Shown here: piece after piece, positions 46,712 to 60,008 of the stretch
Numbering within the stretch: the first letter of the stretch is position 1
Layout of the letters: every line of letters begins with the position of its first letter
Origin: Acidicapsa acidisoli
GTDB taxonomy: Bacteria; Acidobacteriota; Terriglobia; Terriglobales; Acidobacteriaceae
Assembly (NCBI RefSeq): GCF_025685625.1
Contig: NZ_JAGSYI010000003.1
Location: 868,001 to 932,000, forward strand
Direction: 5' to 3'
Length of the DNA: 64,000 nt
Translations under genes and position numbers: made by a program
Notes under the pieces: model-generated
Told to the model about the DNA's origin: nothing
What the model saw: only the letters and a program-made list of their open reading frames with translations
Databases searched by the model: none

Positions 46712-47251
46712 TTATTTACTGCCCGACTTGCCGGCCTTCTTCTTCAGCTTCTCGCCGGTGTAGCGAACACCCTTGTTCTTGTACGGATCGGGCTTGCGCA
46801 GTGACCGCATATCCGCGGCAACCTGGCCGACCTTCTGTCGGTCGATACCGGAGATGGTCAGGTGTGTCTGCTTCGGATCGATCGTCACTTCAATGCCTGT
46901 GGGCAGCGGAAACTCGATGGGGTGCGAATAGCCCAGGGTGAATACCACCATCCCCTTGCCCTTCATTTCCGCACGGTATCCGATACCGACGATGTCCAGA
47001 TCCTTGGTCCAGCCTTGGGTCACACCGTGAACTGCGTTGTAGACCAATGCACGGGTAAGACCATGGAACGCGGCAGCCTTGTCGCTCTCGCGGTTCACAT
47101 GGAGCACTCCGTCGGTCTTTTCCAGCGTGATGCCGGGGGCAATCAACGCAGAGACTTTACCCTTGGGTCCTTCAACGAGAACAGTGTTGCCGTCGACGGT
47201 GTACTTCACGCCTGCCGGCAACGGAATCGGTTTCTTGCCAATACGCGACAT
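46712..47251 (-). CDS. rplF: 50S ribosomal protein L6
   Basis: L6 lies near the factor-binding site. The 179-residue product starts [21 protein letters not shown] and ends with the signature [27 protein letters not shown], followed by a short Lys-rich tail. Spacer to rpsH is 137 bp without recognisable features. Confidence 0.98.
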   Translation of the reverse strand: MSRIGKKPIPLPAGVKYTVDGNTVLVEGPKGKVSALIAPGITLEKTDGVLHVNRESDKAAAFHGLTRALVYNAVHGVTQGWTKDLDIVGIGYRAEMKGKGMVVFTLGYSHPIEFPLPTGIEVTIDPKQTHLTISGIDRQKVGQVAADMRSLRKPDPYKNKGVRYTGEKLKKKAGKSGSK

Positions 47252-47388
47252 TTCTTAATCCTTAAGTGGCTTGCGAGTCCTTTGACAGCTTTCGCTCTCA
47301 AATTCCACTGCAGCCCAAGAGCATAGCTCTTGTAAATCTCAACAACGGCCAGCTAGGTCACGCGAAGCGACCGCCTGGACGGCCAGTC

Positions 47389-47787
47389 CTACCAGACTTC
47401 GCAGAGGATCTCGCCGCCTACGCCTTCGCGGCGCGCCTGACGACCGGTCATGACACCCTTCGGGGTGGTCATGATCGAGATACCCAATCCACCCTGTACT
47501 CGCTTAATCTCGTCGCGGCCGATATAAACGCGGCAGCCAGGACGAGAGATGCGGGCCAGATCGCGGATCGCAGCTTCAGAACCCGCACCGTACTTCAAAT
47601 ACACGCGCAGAATCGCTTTGCCGTCTTCTTCCTGGGTCTTGTAGTTCGAGATGTAGCCCTCTTCCTTGAGAATGCGGGCAATCTCGGCCTTCAACTTCGA
47701 AGCTGGCACATCCAGCTTCTGGTGGCGTGCACGGATTGCGTTCCGGATGCGCGCCAGAAAATCTGCAACAGGGTCGGTCAGACTCAT
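47389..47787 (-). CDS. rpsH: 30S ribosomal protein S8
   Basis: The ATG at 47787 follows GGAGAAGGA and gives a normal-length 132-residue S8 beginning MSLTDPVADFLARIRNA. The C-terminal signature GGLGISIMTTPKGVMTGRQAR and VGGEILCEVW are complete. In E. coli S8 regulates the spc operon; the target site was not examined. Confidence 0.97.
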   Translation of the reverse strand: MSLTDPVADFLARIRNAIRARHQKLDVPASKLKAEIARILKEEGYISNYKTQEEDGKAILRVYLKYGAGSEAAIRDLARISRPGCRVYIGRDEIKRVQGGLGISIMTTPKGVMTGRQARREGVGGEILCEVW

Positions 47788-47889
47788 TCCTTCTCCTTCA
47801 TCCCCCGTTCGCTCCACTTATCCAGTAGAGAACCTGCGGGGATGTTCACTAGCTTCGTTGCTAGATGCTTCGTTTCAACTCGCTACTGC

Positions 47890-48075
47890 TTACCAGCTCG
47901 ATTTGACAACGCCGGGGATTTCTCCCTTATGCGCCAGGCTACGGAAGCACAGACGGCAGATCCCAAACTTGCGAAGGAACGCACGCGGACGTCCGCAGAG
48001 CTGGCATCGATTGTGTTTGCGGGAGCTGAACTTCGGCTTGCGCGCGTCTTTCACTCGTTTTGCGGTGGTTGCCAT
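47890..48075 (-). CDS. rpsN: 30S ribosomal protein S14, zinc-binding type
   Basis: The 61-residue length and the [21 protein letters not shown] block (two C-x2-C pairs) identify the short zinc-binding (type Z) S14. It starts [20 protein letters not shown]. It lies between rplE and rpsH in the standard spc order. Confidence 0.97.
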   Translation of the reverse strand: MATTAKRVKDARKPKFSSRKHNRCQLCGRPRAFLRKFGICRLCFRSLAHKGEIPGVVKSSW

Positions 48076-48096
48076 ATTTCCTCTTGATCCTCTCGC

Positions 48097-48645
48097 TTAC
48101 GCGCCCTGGCGAAACGGCATCCCGAACTGGCGCAGCAAAGCGCGAGCCGAGTTGTCATCCGTGGCTGTAGTCACGATGGTGATATTCATGCCCTTCAGCT
48201 TCTCCACCTTGGAGTAATCGATCTCCGGAAAGATCAGCTGATCGCGCAGGCCAAGCGTGTAGTTGCCACGCCCGTCAAAACTCTTGGTGGACACGCCGCG
48301 AAAATCGCGAACCCGAGGCAAAGCCGTCGAGATCAGGCGGTCCAGAAACTCGTACATCGCATCGCTGCGCAGCGTCACCATGGCGCCGATTGACATACCG
48401 GCCCGCACCTTGAAGGCCGCAATCGACTTCTTCGCCTTCGTGGTCACCGGCTTCTGTCCGGTCACGGCAGCCAGATCCGCAACCAGCGGATCGAGCAGCT
48501 TGGTGTTCTGGGTGGCTTCGCCAAGACCCATGTTCACGACAATCTTTTCAATTCGCGGGACGGCCATGATGTTGTCCAGGCCCAGCTCCTTCTGGAGCGC
48601 CGTGCGAATCTCACCTTGGTACTTCTCTTTCAAACGTGCTGCCAT
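48097..48645 (-). CDS. rplE: 50S ribosomal protein L5
   Basis: L5 binds 5S rRNA and the P-site tRNA. The ATG at 48645 gives 182 residues starting [20 protein letters not shown], as in homologues; the open frame 35 codons upstream is non-conserved. Core blocks: [39 protein letters not shown] and [20 protein letters not shown]. Confidence 0.97.
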   Translation of the reverse strand: MAARLKEKYQGEIRTALQKELGLDNIMAVPRIEKIVVNMGLGEATQNTKLLDPLVADLAAVTGQKPVTTKAKKSIAAFKVRAGMSIGAMVTLRSDAMYEFLDRLISTALPRVRDFRGVSTKSFDGRGNYTLGLRDQLIFPEIDYSKVEKLKGMNITIVTTATDDNSARALLRQFGMPFRQGA

Positions 48646-48769
48646 TTGCTCTATGCTCTCTTTCTTCCGGTCTGCGGAGTGGGTCTTAAGGAACCCGTAT
48701 ACCGTTACGGAAGTGATTGACTGGCGACGCCTCTCAACGAGGCACCCCAATCGGGATCAAATACAGAAA

Positions 48770-49102
48770 CTACTTTGCCTTCGTCGGCAGTGCATTGCCG
48801 CACTTCCGGCAGACCCGGGTCTTAGTGTCGCCTTCAACCTTGTAGCCGACCCGCGTCGCCTTGCCGCAGCTCGAGCAGACGATCGCTACATTCGAAACAT
48901 GCAGCGGCGACTCCTGTTCCGCGATGCCGCCCTTGGTGTTCTTGCCCGACTTCGAGCTGACAGTCTTCTTGACCACGCGAACGTGCTCAACCAGAACGCG
49001 ATCCTTGTCCGGGAATACCCGCAGAACACGCCCGCGTTTGCCGGCGTCCGATCCCGCGATTACCTCGACCGTGTCGTTGCGATGAATATTCAATCCAGCC
49101 AT
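48770..49102 (-). CDS. rplX: 50S ribosomal protein L24
   Basis: The ATG at 49102, after GGTGAGAGAGAA, gives 110 residues with the KOW motif NDTVEVIAGSDAGKRGRVLRV and the later GKATRVGYKVEGDTKTRVCRKCGNALP. The C-terminal pair of C-x2-C groups (VCSSCGKA and VCRKCGNA) suggests a zinc-stabilised tail. Confidence 0.96.
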   Translation of the reverse strand: MAGLNIHRNDTVEVIAGSDAGKRGRVLRVFPDKDRVLVEHVRVVKKTVSSKSGKNTKGGIAEQESPLHVSNVAIVCSSCGKATRVGYKVEGDTKTRVCRKCGNALPTKAK

Positions 49103-49177
49103 TTCTCTCTCACCTGCCGCCTGGACCCGGATCACTCCGCCATGCAGCCCAATCTCATTTGTAAACACGCCCGGAAG

Positions 49178-49549
49178 TTAGATAACTTCGGGAGCCAGCG
49201 ATACAATCTTCAAAAACTTCTTCTCGCGCAACTCACGGGCAACCGGCCCGAAGACGCGCGTACCCACGGGCTCGCCGGCCTCGTTAATCAGCACCGCCGC
49301 ATTCTCGTCGAAGCGGATGTAGGTACCATCGCGGCGACGATACTCCTTGCGCGTGCGCACGATCACAGCCTTGACAACCTTGCCCTTCTTCACCGTTCCA
49401 TCCGGCGAAGACTCCTTCACGGCGGCCGTCACCACATCGCCCAGACCAGCCTTCTTGCCGGAAGAACCACCCAGGGGAAGGATTACCTGCAACTTGCGAG
49501 CGCCCGAATTATCGGCGACTGCAAGCATCGTTCTCATCTGTACTGCCAT
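49178..49549 (-). CDS. rplN: 50S ribosomal protein L14
   Basis: The ATG at 49549 follows GGAGAAGGAG and yields a 123-residue protein starting [21 protein letters not shown]. The signature [29 protein letters not shown] is intact and the protein ends [10 protein letters not shown] as usual. The 12 codons of open frame before it are ignored. Confidence 0.97.
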   Translation of the reverse strand: MAVQMRTMLAVADNSGARKLQVILPLGGSSGKKAGLGDVVTAAVKESSPDGTVKKGKVVKAVIVRTRKEYRRRDGTYIRFDENAAVLINEAGEPVGTRVFGPVARELREKKFLKIVSLAPEVI

Positions 49550-49617
49550 ATGCCTACTCCTTCTCCCGGCGTCCGACCGCGTCAAGCGCGAATCGGGCCT
49601 GGCTCAATCTGCTGCAA

Positions 49618-49965
49618 CTAGCTGGCCGACGGGGCCGCGTCTTCAATCTGCGCCAGCGATGAACGCCGGACAATCTCTTCCAGAGCCCAGCGCTTCAGCT
49701 TACTCAGCGGACGGCTCTCGCGAATCCGAACCACATCGCCGACACGCGCCGAATTCTGCTCGTCATGGGCATAGAACTTCTTGTTGCTCTTGACGATGCG
49801 CTTGTACTTCGGATGCGCCTTGCGCATCTCGACCTCAACGACAATCGTCTTCTGCATCTTGGTCGAAACAACGTTGCCGACCTTCTCGTTACGCCGTCCG
49901 GCGGCGCTCGAAGTTACCGCGCCTTCCGTTGCCGCAACCTGCGGAGTTTCCTTAGTGGCCGTCAT
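49618..49965 (-). CDS. rpsQ: 30S ribosomal protein S17
   Basis: The 115-residue protein has the S17 core [37 protein letters not shown] and [19 protein letters not shown]. About 25 Thr/Ala-rich N-terminal residues ([17 protein letters not shown]...) precede it and are absent from E. coli S17. It starts 2 bp after the rpmC stop. Confidence 0.96.
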   Translation of the reverse strand: MTATKETPQVAATEGAVTSSAAGRRNEKVGNVVSTKMQKTIVVEVEMRKAHPKYKRIVKSNKKFYAHDEQNSARVGDVVRIRESRPLSKLKRWALEEIVRRSSLAQIEDAAPSAS

Positions 49966-49967
49966 AA

Positions 49968-50231
49968 TTACTTGGCCTCCTTCTTGGTCTTCTTGGCCTT
50001 GACAGGCGCAGCCGAGACGGCGACCGGCGCAGCGCCGTGAATGCCGATTGCTCGCTCGCGGGCAACCGTCTTGATGCGGGCAATATCCTTACGCAGTTCG
50101 CGCAGCTTCTTAACGCCCTCGTTCTGCCCCAGCTTGGCCTGGAAGCGAATGCGGAAGAGCTGCTCGGAGGCCTTGACCTCTTCGATCTTCAGTTCGTCAT
50201 CGCTCCAGTTACGAATCTTCGTCAATTCCAT
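49968..50231 (-). CDS. rpmC: 50S ribosomal protein L29
   Basis: The helical-hairpin core ([49 protein letters not shown]) occupies residues 5-65; an Ala/Val/Lys-rich tail of about 20 residues extends it to 87. L29 sits at the peptide exit near the trigger-factor site. Confidence 0.95.
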   Translation of the reverse strand: MELTKIRNWSDDELKIEEVKASEQLFRIRFQAKLGQNEGVKKLRELRKDIARIKTVARERAIGIHGAAPVAVSAAPVKAKKTKKEAK

Positions 50232-50279
50232 ATCTTCTCTCCAGCAAGCCCGATGCCGGGCCGCCTCAATTCCAACTTC

Positions 50280-50729
50280 TTACTGCGCCGCTTCCGTTTC
50301 AGCTGGAGCATTCTTGATCACCGCGGGACGCTGCACGAAGCGCGTCTTGAGGGGCAGCTTGTTCGCCGCCAGGCGCATCGCTTCCATCGCGATTTCGGGA
50401 GTAACTCCCTCCATCTCGAAGAGGATCTTGCCCGGACGAACCACCGCCGCCCAGTGATCCAGAGCACCCTTTCCCGAGCCCATTCGAACTTCGGCCGGCT
50501 TCTTGGTCACCGGCTTATCGGGGAACAGGCGAAGCCAGACCTTGCCGCCGCGCTTGATGAAGCGCGTCATCGCGATACGGCTGGCTTCGATCTGGCGGTC
50601 GGTAATATAGCCGCACTCCATGACCTTCAGACCGTATTCGCCAAAGCTCAGCGTGGAGCCGCGCCATGCCTTGCCGCGCATTTTGCCCTTCTGCTGCTTG
50701 CGAAACTTAACCTTCTTTGGCATCAACAT
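50280..50729 (-). CDS. rplP: 50S ribosomal protein L16
   Basis: Start at 50729 (GAGG eight bases upstream) gives [24 protein letters not shown]; an internal ATG two codons on is the usual start in homologues. Core blocks [24 protein letters not shown] and [28 protein letters not shown] are conserved; the last 15 residues are Ala/Glu-rich. Confidence 0.96.
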   Translation of the reverse strand: MLMPKKVKFRKQQKGKMRGKAWRGSTLSFGEYGLKVMECGYITDRQIEASRIAMTRFIKRGGKVWLRLFPDKPVTKKPAEVRMGSGKGALDHWAAVVRPGKILFEMEGVTPEIAMEAMRLAANKLPLKTRFVQRPAVIKNAPAETEAAQ

Positions 50730-50792
50730 AGCGAAATCCTCAGTACTTGCTTAGCGAAACTCAATCAAAACGTGACTCGTGGCGACAACAAT

Positions 50793-51467
50793 CTAAAGCT
50801 GAAACGCTCCCGCACCAACCGCAACCGGCTGACGCCGCTTCTGCTCGTAGATATCGCCGCGATAGATCCATGTCTTCACGCCGATCACGCCGTAGGTCGT
50901 GCGCGCCTCGGAGAAACCATAGTCGATGTCGGCGCGCAACGTGTGCAGCGGCAGACGTCCCTGGAGATACCACTCGGAGCGCGCGATTTCGTTGCCGTTC
51001 AGACGGCCCGACACGCGAACCTTGATCCCCTTGCAGCCGAAACGCAGCGCCGAATCCACGCTCTTGCGCATTGCGCGGCGGAAACCGACGCGCTTTTCGA
51101 GCTGCAGCGCGATGTTTTCCGAGACCAGTTGAGCGTCAAGCTCCGGCTTGTTCACTTCGAGGATATCGATGAAGACGTCCCGGCCGGTGCGCTTGGCCAG
51201 TTCAGTCTTCAGCTTCTCGATTTCCGTACCCTTGCGGCCAATCACAATGCCAGGGCGTGCGGTGCGGATGATGAACCGCAGCTTGTTGCCCGGACGCTCG
51301 ATCTCGACCGAGCTCACGCCAGCAGCCTTCAGCTTGTCCTTCAGCTCTTCCTTGAGCTTAACGTCTTCAACCAGCAGCTTCGCGTAGTCGCGAACGCTGA
51401 ACCAGCGTGAGCGCCAGGGCTTGTTGATTCCGAGCCGAAATCCATAGGGGTGGACTTTCTGTCCCAT
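50793..51467 (-). CDS. rpsC: 30S ribosomal protein S3
   Basis: S3 guards the mRNA entry tunnel. The 224 residues start [23 protein letters not shown], include the KH domain ([22 protein letters not shown]) and the C-domain ([36 protein letters not shown]). It ends shortly after [10 protein letters not shown]. Confidence 0.98.
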   Translation of the reverse strand: MGQKVHPYGFRLGINKPWRSRWFSVRDYAKLLVEDVKLKEELKDKLKAAGVSSVEIERPGNKLRFIIRTARPGIVIGRKGTEIEKLKTELAKRTGRDVFIDILEVNKPELDAQLVSENIALQLEKRVGFRRAMRKSVDSALRFGCKGIKVRVSGRLNGNEIARSEWYLQGRLPLHTLRADIDYGFSEARTTYGVIGVKTWIYRGDIYEQKRRQPVAVGAGAFQL

Positions 51468-51547
51468 ACTTTGCCTCTCAAATCCTTCTTTGCGAACCGG
51501 TGTTACAAACCACTACAAAACTTTGAGCTACGCTAGCCGTTTAGAAG

Positions 51548-52042
51548 TTACGCAGCCGACTTGGCCTTGACCGTTGACTTCCGCGCCGTCTTGGTGGACG
51601 TCTTGCCTGCCGACTTTTTGGCTGGCTTTGACGCTTTGGCTTCCGCCGCAACGACCTTCGTCACCAGACCCTCGGCTTCAGGCCGCTCTGCCACAGAAAC
51701 GATGATGTGGGTGAGACGCCGCTGGTAGCGGAAAGCCCGGCCCATCGGGGCGGGACGGATGCGCTTCATGCGCGGTCCTTCATTGGCCACGGCCGTCTTC
51801 ACAAACAGGTTGTCTACATCCAGATCCAGACCGCGTTCATCGGACAGGTATTTCGCATTGTCCAGTGCCGAGGTCAGCACCTTGTGAATCACCGGAGCGA
51901 TCCGCTTCTTGGTAAAAGCCAGCGTCTCCAGCGCCTTCTGAACTCCCTGGCCCTTGACCAGATTCAGCACCAGCCGCGCCTTTTGCGGCGATACGCGCTG
52001 GAACCTTGCTTCGGCCCGAAATTCCTTTGTTTCGACTGCCAT
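51548..52042 (-). CDS. rplV: 50S ribosomal protein L22
   Basis: The L22 fold (VSPQKARLVLNLVKGQGVQKALETLAFTKKR and the tunnel-loop segment NEGPRMKRIRPAPMGRAFRYQRRLTHI) fills residues 1-122. A Lys/Ala/Ser/Thr-rich tail of about 40 residues brings the length to 164, compared with about 110 in E. coli; the tail is basic and probably disordered. Confidence 0.97.
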   Translation of the reverse strand: MAVETKEFRAEARFQRVSPQKARLVLNLVKGQGVQKALETLAFTKKRIAPVIHKVLTSALDNAKYLSDERGLDLDVDNLFVKTAVANEGPRMKRIRPAPMGRAFRYQRRLTHIIVSVAERPEAEGLVTKVVAAEAKASKPAKKSAGKTSTKTARKSTVKAKSAA

Positions 52043-52121
52043 AATCTGCCTTCCTCGGGGACTAGCCGTCCTGGCGGCGTGCCCAAATCACTGCTTTAGC
52101 CGGCTCAAACAGAGCCTGCAA

Positions 52122-52409
52122 TTACCGCGCCTTCGCGCCCGACTCTGCCGACTTCTGGGTGTGCCCCTTGAAGGTGCGGGTCGGAGAGAACTCGCCGAAC
52201 TTGTGCCCGACCATGTTCTCCGTCACGTAGACTGGAATGAACTTTCTGCCGTTATGCACGGCAACGGTGTGGCCGATGAACTCGGGGAAGATCGTGGAGC
52301 GCCGCGACCAGGTCTTGACGACCTTCTTGTCGTTGGCGGCATTCAGCACTTCCACCTTCTTGATCAGATGCTCGTCCACAAAGGGACCCTTCTTCGTTGA
52401 CCGTGCCAT
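52122..52409 (-). CDS. rpsS: 30S ribosomal protein S19
   Basis: The 95 residues carry [68 protein letters not shown] in overlapping blocks, a near-perfect S19 consensus. It begins 14 bp after rplB. Confidence 0.98.
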   Translation of the reverse strand: MARSTKKGPFVDEHLIKKVEVLNAANDKKVVKTWSRRSTIFPEFIGHTVAVHNGRKFIPVYVTENMVGHKFGEFSPTRTFKGHTQKSAESGAKAR

Positions 52410-52423
52410 AAATCTCCCCTACC

Positions 52424-53248
<825 letters not shown>

Positions 53249-53380
53249 CGTCTGTTTCCCTTGGGCAACTGAGGCCGGCTCTCGCCTGACCCGTCTCCCA
53301 CGTTTCTCCGGGGTTCAAATTTCGCCCCGATAATTCCTGCGACTTACCCGTCAGCACTACTTTTCCGTAATTCAACGGAA

Positions 53381-53674
53381 CTAGTAGTTGGCCACGTACT
53401 CCGGCAGCTTTTCTCCGGACTTCAGGCGAACATACGCCTTCTTCCAGTCCGGTTTATAGCCGGAAAACTTGCCCCTGCGACGTTCTTTGCCGAGCACGTT
53501 GGCGGTGCGGACATTCTCCACCTTCACCTTGAACAGTGCTTCGACAGCCTGCTTGACTTCCGTCTTGGTCGCCTCGGGAGCCACGTCGAATACCAAAGTG
53601 CTCTCGGTTTCCTTGACCTGCAGGCCCTTTTCCGTGATCAGAGGGCGGCGAATAATCTCATAGAGTGTCGGCAT
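53381..53674 (-). CDS. rplW: 50S ribosomal protein L23
   Basis: The 97-residue L23 docks trigger factor and SRP at the exit tunnel. Blocks: IIRRPLITEKGLQVKE, KTEVKQAVEALFKVKVENVRTANVLGK and KAYVRLKSGEKLPE. Its ATG overlaps the rplD TAA by one base. Confidence 0.96.
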   Translation of the reverse strand: MPTLYEIIRRPLITEKGLQVKETESTLVFDVAPEATKTEVKQAVEALFKVKVENVRTANVLGKERRRGKFSGYKPDWKKAYVRLKSGEKLPEYVANY

Positions 53675-54363
53675 TATGCGACCTCCTTCTGTGCGGCGGC
53701 TTGCGCTGCCAGCTTTCGCTTCGAGACTGTCTTCTTCAGCGATTCGCCGAGAAGCTCGATAGCAGCCTTCGAGAAGATCGCCCGCTCATAGCGCAACAGG
53801 TCGTAAGGATGAACCTCGTTATTGAGCATCAGCTCAACGCGATCAAGATTACGAACTCCGAGGAACAGTGCCTCCGAAAGCGTCTTGCCGCTCTCGACGA
53901 TCAGCGTAGTCCGGTTCGCTCCGAGCTTATCCAGAGCGGCGCGATACAGCTTCGTCTTGGCTTCCTTGATCTCCAGGGAATCCACGATGGTCAGCTTGCC
54001 GTCGGCCAGCTTCGAAGCCAGAGCGGAACGCAATGCGCCCAGCAACTTCTTGCGCGGGAAAGCGTAATCGTAGCTGCGCGGCTGCGGTCCATGCACCGTG
54101 CCGCCATGACGCCACAGGGGAGAACGCACCGAACCGATACGTGCGCGGCCAGTCCCCTTCTGCTTCCAGAGCTTCTTGCCGGAGCCGGCCACGAGCTTGC
54201 GATTCTTGGTGGCGTGGGTGCCCTGGCGCATAGCGGCGCGATAGTGCTTTACCGCTTCCCACAGGAGAGCTTCGTTCACTTCTGAGGCTGCGAACACTTC
54301 GTCCGCCAGCTCCACAGTGCCGACCTTGTCCCCGTTCAGATTGACTACATCCACGTTTGCCAT
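53674..54363 (-). CDS. rplD: 50S ribosomal protein L4
   Basis: The ATG at 54363 gives 229 residues starting MANVDVVNLNGDKVGTVELAD. The tunnel-lining loop (QGTHATKNRKLVAGSGKKLWKQKGTGRARIGSVRSPLWRHGGTVHGP, in pieces) and NLDRVELMLNNEVHPYDLLRYE are diagnostic. In E. coli L4 represses the S10 operon. A short Lys/Ala tail ends the protein, and its stop is shared with the rplW start. Confidence 0.97.
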   Translation of the reverse strand: MANVDVVNLNGDKVGTVELADEVFAASEVNEALLWEAVKHYRAAMRQGTHATKNRKLVAGSGKKLWKQKGTGRARIGSVRSPLWRHGGTVHGPQPRSYDYAFPRKKLLGALRSALASKLADGKLTIVDSLEIKEAKTKLYRAALDKLGANRTTLIVESGKTLSEALFLGVRNLDRVELMLNNEVHPYDLLRYERAIFSKAAIELLGESLKKTVSKRKLAAQAAAQKEVA

Positions 54364-54420
54364 CTTCTTCTTCTTTCGGGCTCCTCGCCCTTTCAACTTG
54401 GTAATGCCGTACGGCCAGGA

Positions 54421-55149
54421 CTACTTCTTCTTGCCGGCTGACGCCTTCTTGGAGGCCTTCAACGGATCGACCGTGCCGGCGCCTGCAAATCCACGGCGCT
54501 CACGCGGCGGAGCCTTGGCCTTCGAAATCAGCACGTAGCCATCACGCGGCCCCGGTACTGCTCCCTCGACCATGATCAGGTTCTCTTCAAGGTCGATGCC
54601 GCGAATGCGCAGATTGCGCACCGTGACCTGATCGACACCGAAGTGACCCGGCATCCGCTGCCCCGGAAATACACGGGACGGGAAGCTGGAAGCACCGATC
54701 GAACCCTGTACCTGGAACATGTGTCCATGCGACTTGGGGCCGCCGCCAAAACCATGACGACGAACGACACCGGCAAAGCCACGTCCCTTGGAGGTGCCAA
54801 TCACATCCACAAACTTCTCGTCCGCGAAGATGTCTACGAGAACCCGGTCGCCTGCCTTGGCCGCACTCTCACCCTCAACCAGATTGTCGAGACCGACTTC
54901 GCGAATCTCCTTCACCGGAGGAGCATCGTGCTTGGCAAAGTGACCGGCCAGCGGCTTAGTGATGCGCGAAGCCTTGACGAACTCGACCAAGCCGATCTGT
55001 GCCGCCTCGTACCCGTCCTTTGCAGCCGTCTTCAACTGCGTGATCACGCATGGACCAGCCTGCAGGACGGTAATCGGGTGCACATCACCCTTCTCGTCGA
55101 AGACCTGCGTCATGCCGATTTTTTTACCTAGAATTCCAGTAACTGACAT
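54421..55149 (-). CDS. rplC: 50S ribosomal protein L3
   Basis: The 242-residue protein starts MSVTGILGKKIGMTQVFDEKG and carries the signature GVVRRHGFGGGPKSHG and the central extension that reaches the peptidyl transferase centre (GQRMPGHFGVDQVTVRNLRIRGID). It ends in a Lys/Ala-rich tail. Confidence 0.98.
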   Translation of the reverse strand: MSVTGILGKKIGMTQVFDEKGDVHPITVLQAGPCVITQLKTAAKDGYEAAQIGLVEFVKASRITKPLAGHFAKHDAPPVKEIREVGLDNLVEGESAAKAGDRVLVDIFADEKFVDVIGTSKGRGFAGVVRRHGFGGGPKSHGHMFQVQGSIGASSFPSRVFPGQRMPGHFGVDQVTVRNLRIRGIDLEENLIMVEGAVPGPRDGYVLISKAKAPPRERRGFAGAGTVDPLKASKKASAGKKK

Positions 55150-55210
55150 ATTTTCCTTTCCTCATCATGCGAGGCTAATCTCAGAACCACGCACTGCCGG
55201 AGTTAGCGGC

Positions 55211-55534
55211 TTACTTTTCGAAAGCCTTGATTTCCACATCCACGCCGGCGGGCAGATCGAGCTTCATCAGCGCATCTACCGTTTGCTGGGTGGGTTCCAG
55301 AATGTCGATCAGGCGCTTGTGCGTCCGGATCTCAAATGCCTCGCGGGATTTCTTGTCCACGTGCGGCGAGCGCAGCACGCAATACTTGTTCTTGACCGTC
55401 GGCAGCGGGATCGGCCCGGCCACCTGTGCTCCGGTACGCTTGGCAGTCTCGACGATCTCGCCCGTCGAGGTGTCCAGTACCCGGTAGTCGTATGCCTTAA
55501 GCCGAATTCGAATTCTCTGTCCTACCATGCCCAT
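55211..55534 (-). CDS. rpsJ: 30S ribosomal protein S10
   Basis: S10 also serves as NusE in antitermination with NusA and NusB. The 107 residues contain [39 protein letters not shown] and [25 protein letters not shown], a close match to consensus. It starts 66 bp after the tuf stop, where other bacteria often place an S10 promoter; none is obvious. Confidence 0.98.
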   Translation of the reverse strand: MGMVGQRIRIRLKAYDYRVLDTSTGEIVETAKRTGAQVAGPIPLPTVKNKYCVLRSPHVDKKSREAFEIRTHKRLIDILEPTQQTVDALMKLDLPAGVDVEIKAFEK

Positions 55535-55600
55535 CCATCTTTCCCGTACGGGGAGGGTTCTTGCAAACCCTCCCCGTACTAGCCCAACTCAATCGAACTA

Positions 55601-56788
55601 CTAAGCGATAATCTCCGAGATGGCCCCGGCGCCGACTGTCCTGCCGCCTTCGCGGATGGCGAAACGCAGGCCCTTTTCCATCGCAACCGGCGTGTGCAGC
55701 TCGATCTCCAGCTGGATATTGTCGCCCGGCATCACCATCTCCGTACCGGCAGGAAGCTTCGCCGTGCCCGTCACGTCCGTGGTGCGGAAGTAGAACTGGG
55801 GACGGTAGCCGTTGAAGAACGGCGTATGACGGCCGCCTTCTTCCTTGCTCAGTACGTAAACCTCGCCCTTGAACTTGGTGTGCGGCGTAATCGAGCCGGT
55901 CTTGGCCAGAACCATGCCGCGCTCCACGTCGTCCTTGGCGATGCCGCGCAGCAGCAGGCCGGCGTTATCGCCCGCCAGACCTTCGTCCAGCTGCTTCTTG
56001 AACATTTCCACGCCGGTCACAACCGTCTTGCGCGTGTCGCGGAAGCCGACGATTTCAACTTCCTCGCCTACCTTCACCTTGCCGCGCTCGATGCGGCCCG
56101 TAACAACCGTGCCGCGTCCGGAGATCGAGAAGATATCTTCGATCGGCATCAGGAAGGGTAGGTCGACCATGCGGTCCGGCTGCGGAACGTACTTGTCGAC
56201 CGCATCCATCAGCTCGTCAATCTTGGCTTCCCACTGCGCTTCGCCGTTCAAAGCTCCAAGTGCCGAGCCGCGGATGACCGGAACGTCGTCGCCCGGGAAC
56301 TGATACTTGGAGAGCAGCTCGCGCACTTCCATTTCCACTAGCTCCACCAGCTCTTCGTCCTCGACCGCGTCGCACTTGTTCAGAAACACCACCAGTGAAG
56401 GTACGCCGACCTGGCGGGCCAGAAGCACGTGCTCCTTGGTCTGGGGCATCGGGCCGTCGGTGGCCGCAACCACCAGAATGCCGCCATCCATCTGCGCCGC
56501 GCCGGTGATCATGTTCTTGATGTAGTCGGCGTGGCCCGGGCAGTCGACGTGCGCGTAGTGACGGTTGGCCGTCTCATACTCCACGTGCGCTGTCGCGATC
56601 GTGATGCCCCGCTCCCGCTCTTCCGGCGCGTTGTCAATCGTGTCGAACGAACGGAACTGGATCTTCGGATTGTGCTTCGACAATACCTTCGTGATCGCCG
56701 CCGTCAACGTCGTCTTTCCGTGATCGATATGCCCGATCGTTCCCACGTTCACGTGCGGCTTAGACCGGTCAAATTTTTCCTTCGCCAT
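55601..56788 (-). CDS. tuf: Elongation factor Tu
   Basis: EF-Tu delivers aminoacyl-tRNA to the ribosome. The 395 residues have G1 [11 protein letters not shown], the switch I block [39 protein letters not shown] and SALGALNGE, plus the two beta-barrel domains ending [17 protein letters not shown] single copy is seen here; a second may exist elsewhere. Confidence 0.99.
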   Translation of the reverse strand: MAKEKFDRSKPHVNVGTIGHIDHGKTTLTAAITKVLSKHNPKIQFRSFDTIDNAPEERERGITIATAHVEYETANRHYAHVDCPGHADYIKNMITGAAQMDGGILVVAATDGPMPQTKEHVLLARQVGVPSLVVFLNKCDAVEDEELVELVEMEVRELLSKYQFPGDDVPVIRGSALGALNGEAQWEAKIDELMDAVDKYVPQPDRMVDLPFLMPIEDIFSISGRGTVVTGRIERGKVKVGEEVEIVGFRDTRKTVVTGVEMFKKQLDEGLAGDNAGLLLRGIAKDDVERGMVLAKTGSITPHTKFKGEVYVLSKEEGGRHTPFFNGYRPQFYFRTTDVTGTAKLPAGTEMVMPGDNIQLEIELHTPVAMEKGLRFAIREGGRTVGAGAISEIIA

Positions 56789-56885
56789 AACTTCCCCGAA
56801 TCCCTTTCGTAGCTTGTGTTGCCTGTTTCACCTGGGGGCGCCGGCGATCCGGCTCCAGCCCCCAAAACTATGCTGCCTGACCCGA

Positions 56886-58967
<2,082 letters not shown>

Positions 58968-59085
58968 GGATATTCTTCCCTGCGGACACCTTGGTCCGCT
59001 GTTATTGGTACTACTTGATTCGCTGCGGCCGAGCCCGAAAGCGCCCCGCCCTGCTACTCTTCTATCTGCAACCGGCTATCGCAAA

Positions 59086-59556
59086 TTACCAGCGATAGTG
59101 CGCAAAAGCCTTATTGGCTTCCGCCATGCGGTGCACATCTTCCTTCTTCTTCATTGCCGCGCCGCGACCATTCGCCGCGTCAAGCAGCTCATTGGTCAGC
59201 TTGTCAATCATTCCCTTTTCGCCACGGGCGCGCCCATAGGTAATGAGCCAGCGAATCGCCAGAGACGTTCGGCGCTCCGGGTTCACTTCGATCGGAACCT
59301 GATAGTTTGCGCCGCCGACACGACGAGACTTCACCTCAAGGAGCGGCTTGCAGTTCTCGACCGCGCGCTTGAAGAGCTTGAGGGCTTCGTCGCCGCCTCG
59401 CTGCTCCAGGTTCGTCATCGACGTGTAGAAAATACCCTGAGCAGTCGACTTCTTTCCGCCCCACATTAATGAGTTCACAAACTTGGTGACCAGCGTCGAA
59501 CCGTAAACCGGATCGGGAGCTACTTCCCGCTTCGCAATGTGACCTTTTCTCGGCAT
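59086..59556 (-). CDS. rpsG: 30S ribosomal protein S7
   Basis: S7 nucleates the 30S head. The 156-residue protein begins [20 protein letters not shown] and has [22 protein letters not shown] and [19 protein letters not shown]-type block (here [19 protein letters not shown]). It ends KAFAHYRW and starts 47 bp after rpsL. Confidence 0.98.
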   Translation of the reverse strand: MPRKGHIAKREVAPDPVYGSTLVTKFVNSLMWGGKKSTAQGIFYTSMTNLEQRGGDEALKLFKRAVENCKPLLEVKSRRVGGANYQVPIEVNPERRTSLAIRWLITYGRARGEKGMIDKLTNELLDAANGRGAAMKKKEDVHRMAEANKAFAHYRW

Positions 59557-59603
59557 TCCTTAAATCCTTTTGCGCTCTGCTCGAGCCGCGTCAAAACCTG
59601 AGA

Positions 59604-60008
59604 CTACTTCTTACCCTTGCCTGCCGGTGCCGCGCCGCCCTTGCCGCGCTTGGCTCCGTACTTCGACCGGCTCTGCTTACGATTGGCCACACCGACCGAA
59701 TCCAGCGTGCCGCGCACAACGTGATAGCGAACGCCCGGCAGATCCTTCACACGGCCGCCGCGAATGAGCACAATCGAATGCTCCTGCAGATTGTGGCCAA
59801 TGCCAGGAATGTAAGTCGTAACCTCGATCCCATTCGTGAGGCGCACACGGGCAACCTTACGCAGGGCCGAGTTCGGCTTCTTGGGGGTTTGCGTGTAAAC
59901 GCGCGTGCAAACTCCACGCCGCTGCGGCGAAGCTTGCAGCGCCGGAGAGGCCGTCTTGTACCGTGGCGCCGTGCGCCCCTTGCGAACCAGCTGATTAAAT
60001 GTGGGCAA
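59604..60008 (-). CDS. rpsL: 30S ribosomal protein S12 (UUG start)
   Basis: S12 controls decoding accuracy and is the classical streptomycin target. I place the start at TTG 60008 because AAGGAG lies exactly seven bases upstream and the product (134 residues) then begins (M)[11 protein letters not shown] like all S12 proteins. The frame is open for a further 108 codons upstream, but that stretch has no S12 homology. The loop [18 protein letters not shown] carries wild-type Lys at the position where streptomycin-resistance changes are known; the second site, [13 protein letters not shown], is also the sensitive form. Confidence 0.97.
   Translation of the reverse strand: MPTFNQLVRKGRTAPRYKTASPALQASPQRRGVCTRVYTQTPKKPNSALRKVARVRLTNGIEVTTYIPGIGHNLQEHSIVLIRGGRVKDLPGVRYHVVRGTLDSVGVANRKQSRSKYGAKRGKGGAAPAGKGKK

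Noticed and set aside
48263-49621. 452-codon plus-strand ORF across rplE-rplX-rplN
   Set aside because: Antisense to essential conserved genes, with shadow composition and no start signal.
50037-51410. 457-codon plus-strand ORF across rpmC-rplP-rpsC
   Set aside because: It runs antisense over three conserved ribosomal-protein genes and their spacers; the translation is Arg/His/Leu-rich and shows no domain.
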